Source: Symsagittifera roscoffensis
Lineage: Eukaryota; Xenacoelomorpha; Acoela; Convolutidae
Direction of reading: 5' to 3'
NCBI RefSeq assembly: GCF_963678635.1
Contig: NC_087066.1
Span: forward strand, 2,468,633 to 2,532,632
Length of the DNA stretch: 64,000 bases
The number at the start of each line of letters is the position of its first letter. Within the stretch, counting starts at the first letter, position 1. The notes beneath the pieces were generated by a model, which saw only the letters and a list, made by a program, of their open reading frames with translations, searched no databases and was not told the origin of the DNA. The position numbers and the translations under genes were made by a program. Of the stretch, positions 61,158 to 64,000 are shown in pieces.

Positions 61158-64000
61158 TAAAAATTTCGGGCAAAAATGTGTCGTTTACTTACTAATTCGT
61201 TTTGTTCGATTGGTCTAGGAAAGATAATGTACTATTTTTTCAGAGTTTGCACCAGTGTTTAAAATATGGCACCAACCGCATCCAAGTTTAGGCGTAAGAA
61301 ATCGATTATTACTGATTATTAAATAAATTTTTGACAGTAATACTTGATTATAAGTATCAAAATTAGGTGTTTAAAGGCTTTATAATCGATTATAAAAGTT
61401 ATATTTTGCAAGAGATAATAATATCTTTTAATCCAGTATAAATTATTATAGTTCATACAAAAAAACGAGTATTAAATTTAAATCGAGTATAATGGATTAC
61501 AATCTCCTATTTTACAAAACGTATAATTTAATTATGTCCTATGAGTTATCATCTTTCTGTGAATAGCAAAACCTCTATTAGTGAGATGTTTTGTCACACA
61601 CCTGAACAGAAAGTTTTACCACTAAACAAAAATTTCATAGAGAATCCTTCATATTATTTGAAAGGTTGTTGCTGTAGCTGAAAAAAATTTTCAAATAAAT
61701 TCCGTGTTAAACTAAGACAACGTACTGATGCGCTTCATGGAACAACTCTAATCGATAAAACTGGAAACTAGCGTTATGAAGTTGAATTGAGTTGAAAAGT
61801 GCTTTGCCATGGGTCTATGAAAAACATAAATTACAAGCAATTCAGATGTAAGGACAAGGACAAAAAGTCAAACAAAAGTGATTGTAACCAATTACAGGCA
61901 TTTAAAATAGATGTTTTTGCATAACCAATAAATTAGAAACTGGAATAAAAACAATCGATAACAATTGATAATAACCGTTGTTAATTGTATCGAAAAAAGG
62001 ATAAAAGAAAAATGGATTATAAATTATTAACAATTAACAAGACTGCTCGTATCAGGAAGAAGCCCTGAATGTTCCAACTGCCTTTGAGGGTTTATGGAGC
62101 AGCAGTAATAACATTTAAAAAATAAATGAATTAAAATAAAATGATAATTTTTTTTTCCAAAAATTGAAATTTTTAATGAAAATCATCCCCACGCCATATA
62201 AAGTACAAAAAAAGAGTTTTCGTTCCTTGTAACAAATCAATTTTGGCAAATAAGCTTCGTTCAAGCAATTTCGAACGATTTATAGGACGGATTAAATCTC
62301 CGCTTACGCGTTAATAGCGCGAATTATATCGCTCGTTAATCGTCCCAAATTGGTCAAAATGGCAATATTTAAACCCTCATAACTTTACGAAAAAAGATCA
62401 CAGGTGAAATATCTTTTCAAACTTAAGCTCAGGACAACAGTACCTTTTGAATGATATAAAAATTTCGGGCAAAAATGTGTCATTTACTTACTAATTCGTT
62501 TTGTTCGATTGGTCTAGGAAAGATAATGTACTATTTTTTCAGAGTTTGCACCAGTGTTTAAAATATGGCACCAACCGCATCCAAGTTTAGGCGTAAGAAA
62601 TCAATTATTACTGATTATTAAATAAACTTTTGACAGTAATACTTGATTATAAGTATCAAAATTAGGTGTTTAAAGGCTTTGTAATCGATTATAAAAGTTA
62701 TATTTTGCAAGAGATAATAATATCTTTTAATCCAGTTTAAATTATTATAGTTCATACAAAAAAAACGAGTATTAAATTTAAATCGAGTATAATGGATTAC
62801 AATCTCCTATTTTACAAAACGTATAATTTAATTATGTCCTATGAGTTATCATCTTTCTGTGAATAGCAAAACCTCTATTAGTGAGATGTTTTGTCACACA
62901 CCTGAACAGAAAGTTTTACCAGAAACAAAAATTTCATAGAGAATCCTTCATATTATTTGAAAGGTTGTTGCTGTAGTTGAAAAAAATTTTCAAATAAATT
63001 CCGTGTTAAACTAAGACAACGTACTGATGCGCATCATGGAACAACTCTAATCGATAAAACTGGAAACTAGCGTTATGAAGTTGAATTGAGTTGAAAAGTG
63101 CTTTGCCATGGGTCTATGAAAAACATAAATTACAAGCAATTCAGATGTAAGGACAAGGACAAAAAGTCAAACAAAAGTGATTGTAACCAATTACAGGCAT
63201 TTAAAATAGATGTTTTTGCATAACCAATAAATTAGAAACTGGAATAAAAACAATCGATAACAATTGATAATAACCGTTGTTAATTGTATCGAAAAATAGA
63301 TAAAAGAAAAATGGATTATAAATTATTAACAATTAACAAGACTGCTCGTATCAGGAAGAAGCGCTGAATGTTCCAACTGCCTTTGAGGGTTTATGGAGCA
63401 GCAGTAATAACAATTAAAAAATAAATGAATTAAAATAAAATGATAATTTTTTTTCCCAAAAATTGAAATTTTTAATGAAAATCATCCCCACGCCATATAA
63501 AGTACAAAAAAAGAGTTTTCGTTCCTTGTAACAAACCAATTTTGGCAAATAAGCTTCGTTCAAGCAATTTCGAACGATTTATAGCACGGATTAAATCTCC
63601 GCTTACGCGTTAATAGCGCGAATTATATCGCTCGTTAATTGTCCCAAATTGGTCAAAATGACAATATTTAAACCCTCATAACTTCACGAAAAAAGATCAC
63701 AGGTGAAATATCTTTTCAAACTTAAGCTCAAGACAACAGTACCTTTTGAATGATATAAAAAAATTCCGTCAAAAATGGCTAGTTAAAAAGTCGAAATTTG
63801 TCTGAAGAAAAAAACCCCACCCCGAGCACAAATATTCCGTTACTTGCGTATCGAAAGTCAGAACAACAAGACTGCTCTTATCAGAGCGAAGCCCTGAATG
63901 TTCTGACTGCCTTTTAAGGTTTATGGAGCAGCAGTAATAACATAAAAAATTTAATGAATTAAAATAAAATGAAAAAATTTTTTTCTAAAATTTGAAAATT
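61158..64000. repeat. Tandem satellite, unit about 1.3 kb
   Basis: 61158-62456 and 62457-63755 are nearly identical direct repeats (period about 1,299 bp; AATTTCGGGC marks the start of each). A third, diverged unit starts at about 63756, and a block related to 62037-62150 reappears early at 63862, so this unit has an internal deletion or belongs to a variant. No reading frame. AT-rich, with a GCGCGAATTATATCGC near-palindrome in each full unit. Confidence 0.9.

Noticed and set aside
1-64000. CRISPR arrays, bacterial operons, tRNA or rRNA genes
   Set aside because: None seen. The repeats are transposon or satellite DNA, and the operon-like junctions are inside a eukaryotic retroelement.

Overview
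The window is AT-rich animal nuclear DNA, probably from an invertebrate; the species cannot be named from the sequence. It is almost entirely transposable-element DNA with only a few candidate host exons. The evidence for an animal is a set of Ty3/gypsy retroelements (two with env-type accessory regions), PHD/2A LINEs, TA-flanked mariner-type MITEs, a 78-79 bp spliceosomal-type intron and a single-exon secreted protein. No bacterial signals were seen.

Layout, left to right. 1-2894: 5' half of a Ty3/gypsy element (element D, minus strand) cut by the window edge. 3900-5190: fossil LINE reverse transcriptase. 6155-16386: a complete but decayed Ty3/gypsy element (C, plus strand; 212-bp LTRs, 5-bp target duplication), split at 11750-15455 by a GC-rich LINE with a 12-bp target duplication, a 2A-like NPGP motif, a PHD-like finger, endonuclease and RT. 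16392-22225: two hypothetical reading frames, a fold-back MITE (18003-18676) and a relic LTR fragment (18762-18908). 22226-36760: element A (minus strand, 14.5 kb). 36761-42354: 5.6-kb spacer with one secreted-protein gene and a cluster of fold-back MITEs. 42355-61137: element B (plus strand, 18.8 kb). 61158-64000: tandem satellite of about 1.3 kb per unit.

The most notable find is the A/B family. The two copies lie head to head, each with 410-bp LTRs that are identical by eye within the copy and a 4-bp target duplication. Genome order, 5' to 3': LTR, unusual PBS, 77-aa ORF, structured leader, 155-aa basic ORF, one very long Gag-Pro-Pol frame (about 2,740 codons in the common ancestor), a 50-codon frame without AUG, two tiny membrane proteins, a 378-codon frame with no methionine at all, Env (872 aa), a further ORF (571 aa in B), a short intron, a 1.5-kb 3' UTR with a hairpin, LTR. 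The downstream genes are chained by TAA-ATG, ATGA, 13-nt and ATGA junctions, which suggests coupled translation. Copy A has lost Env and most of the last ORF. Copy B keeps them but has its own frameshifts and a damaged Gag zinc knuckle. The defects of the two copies are in different places.
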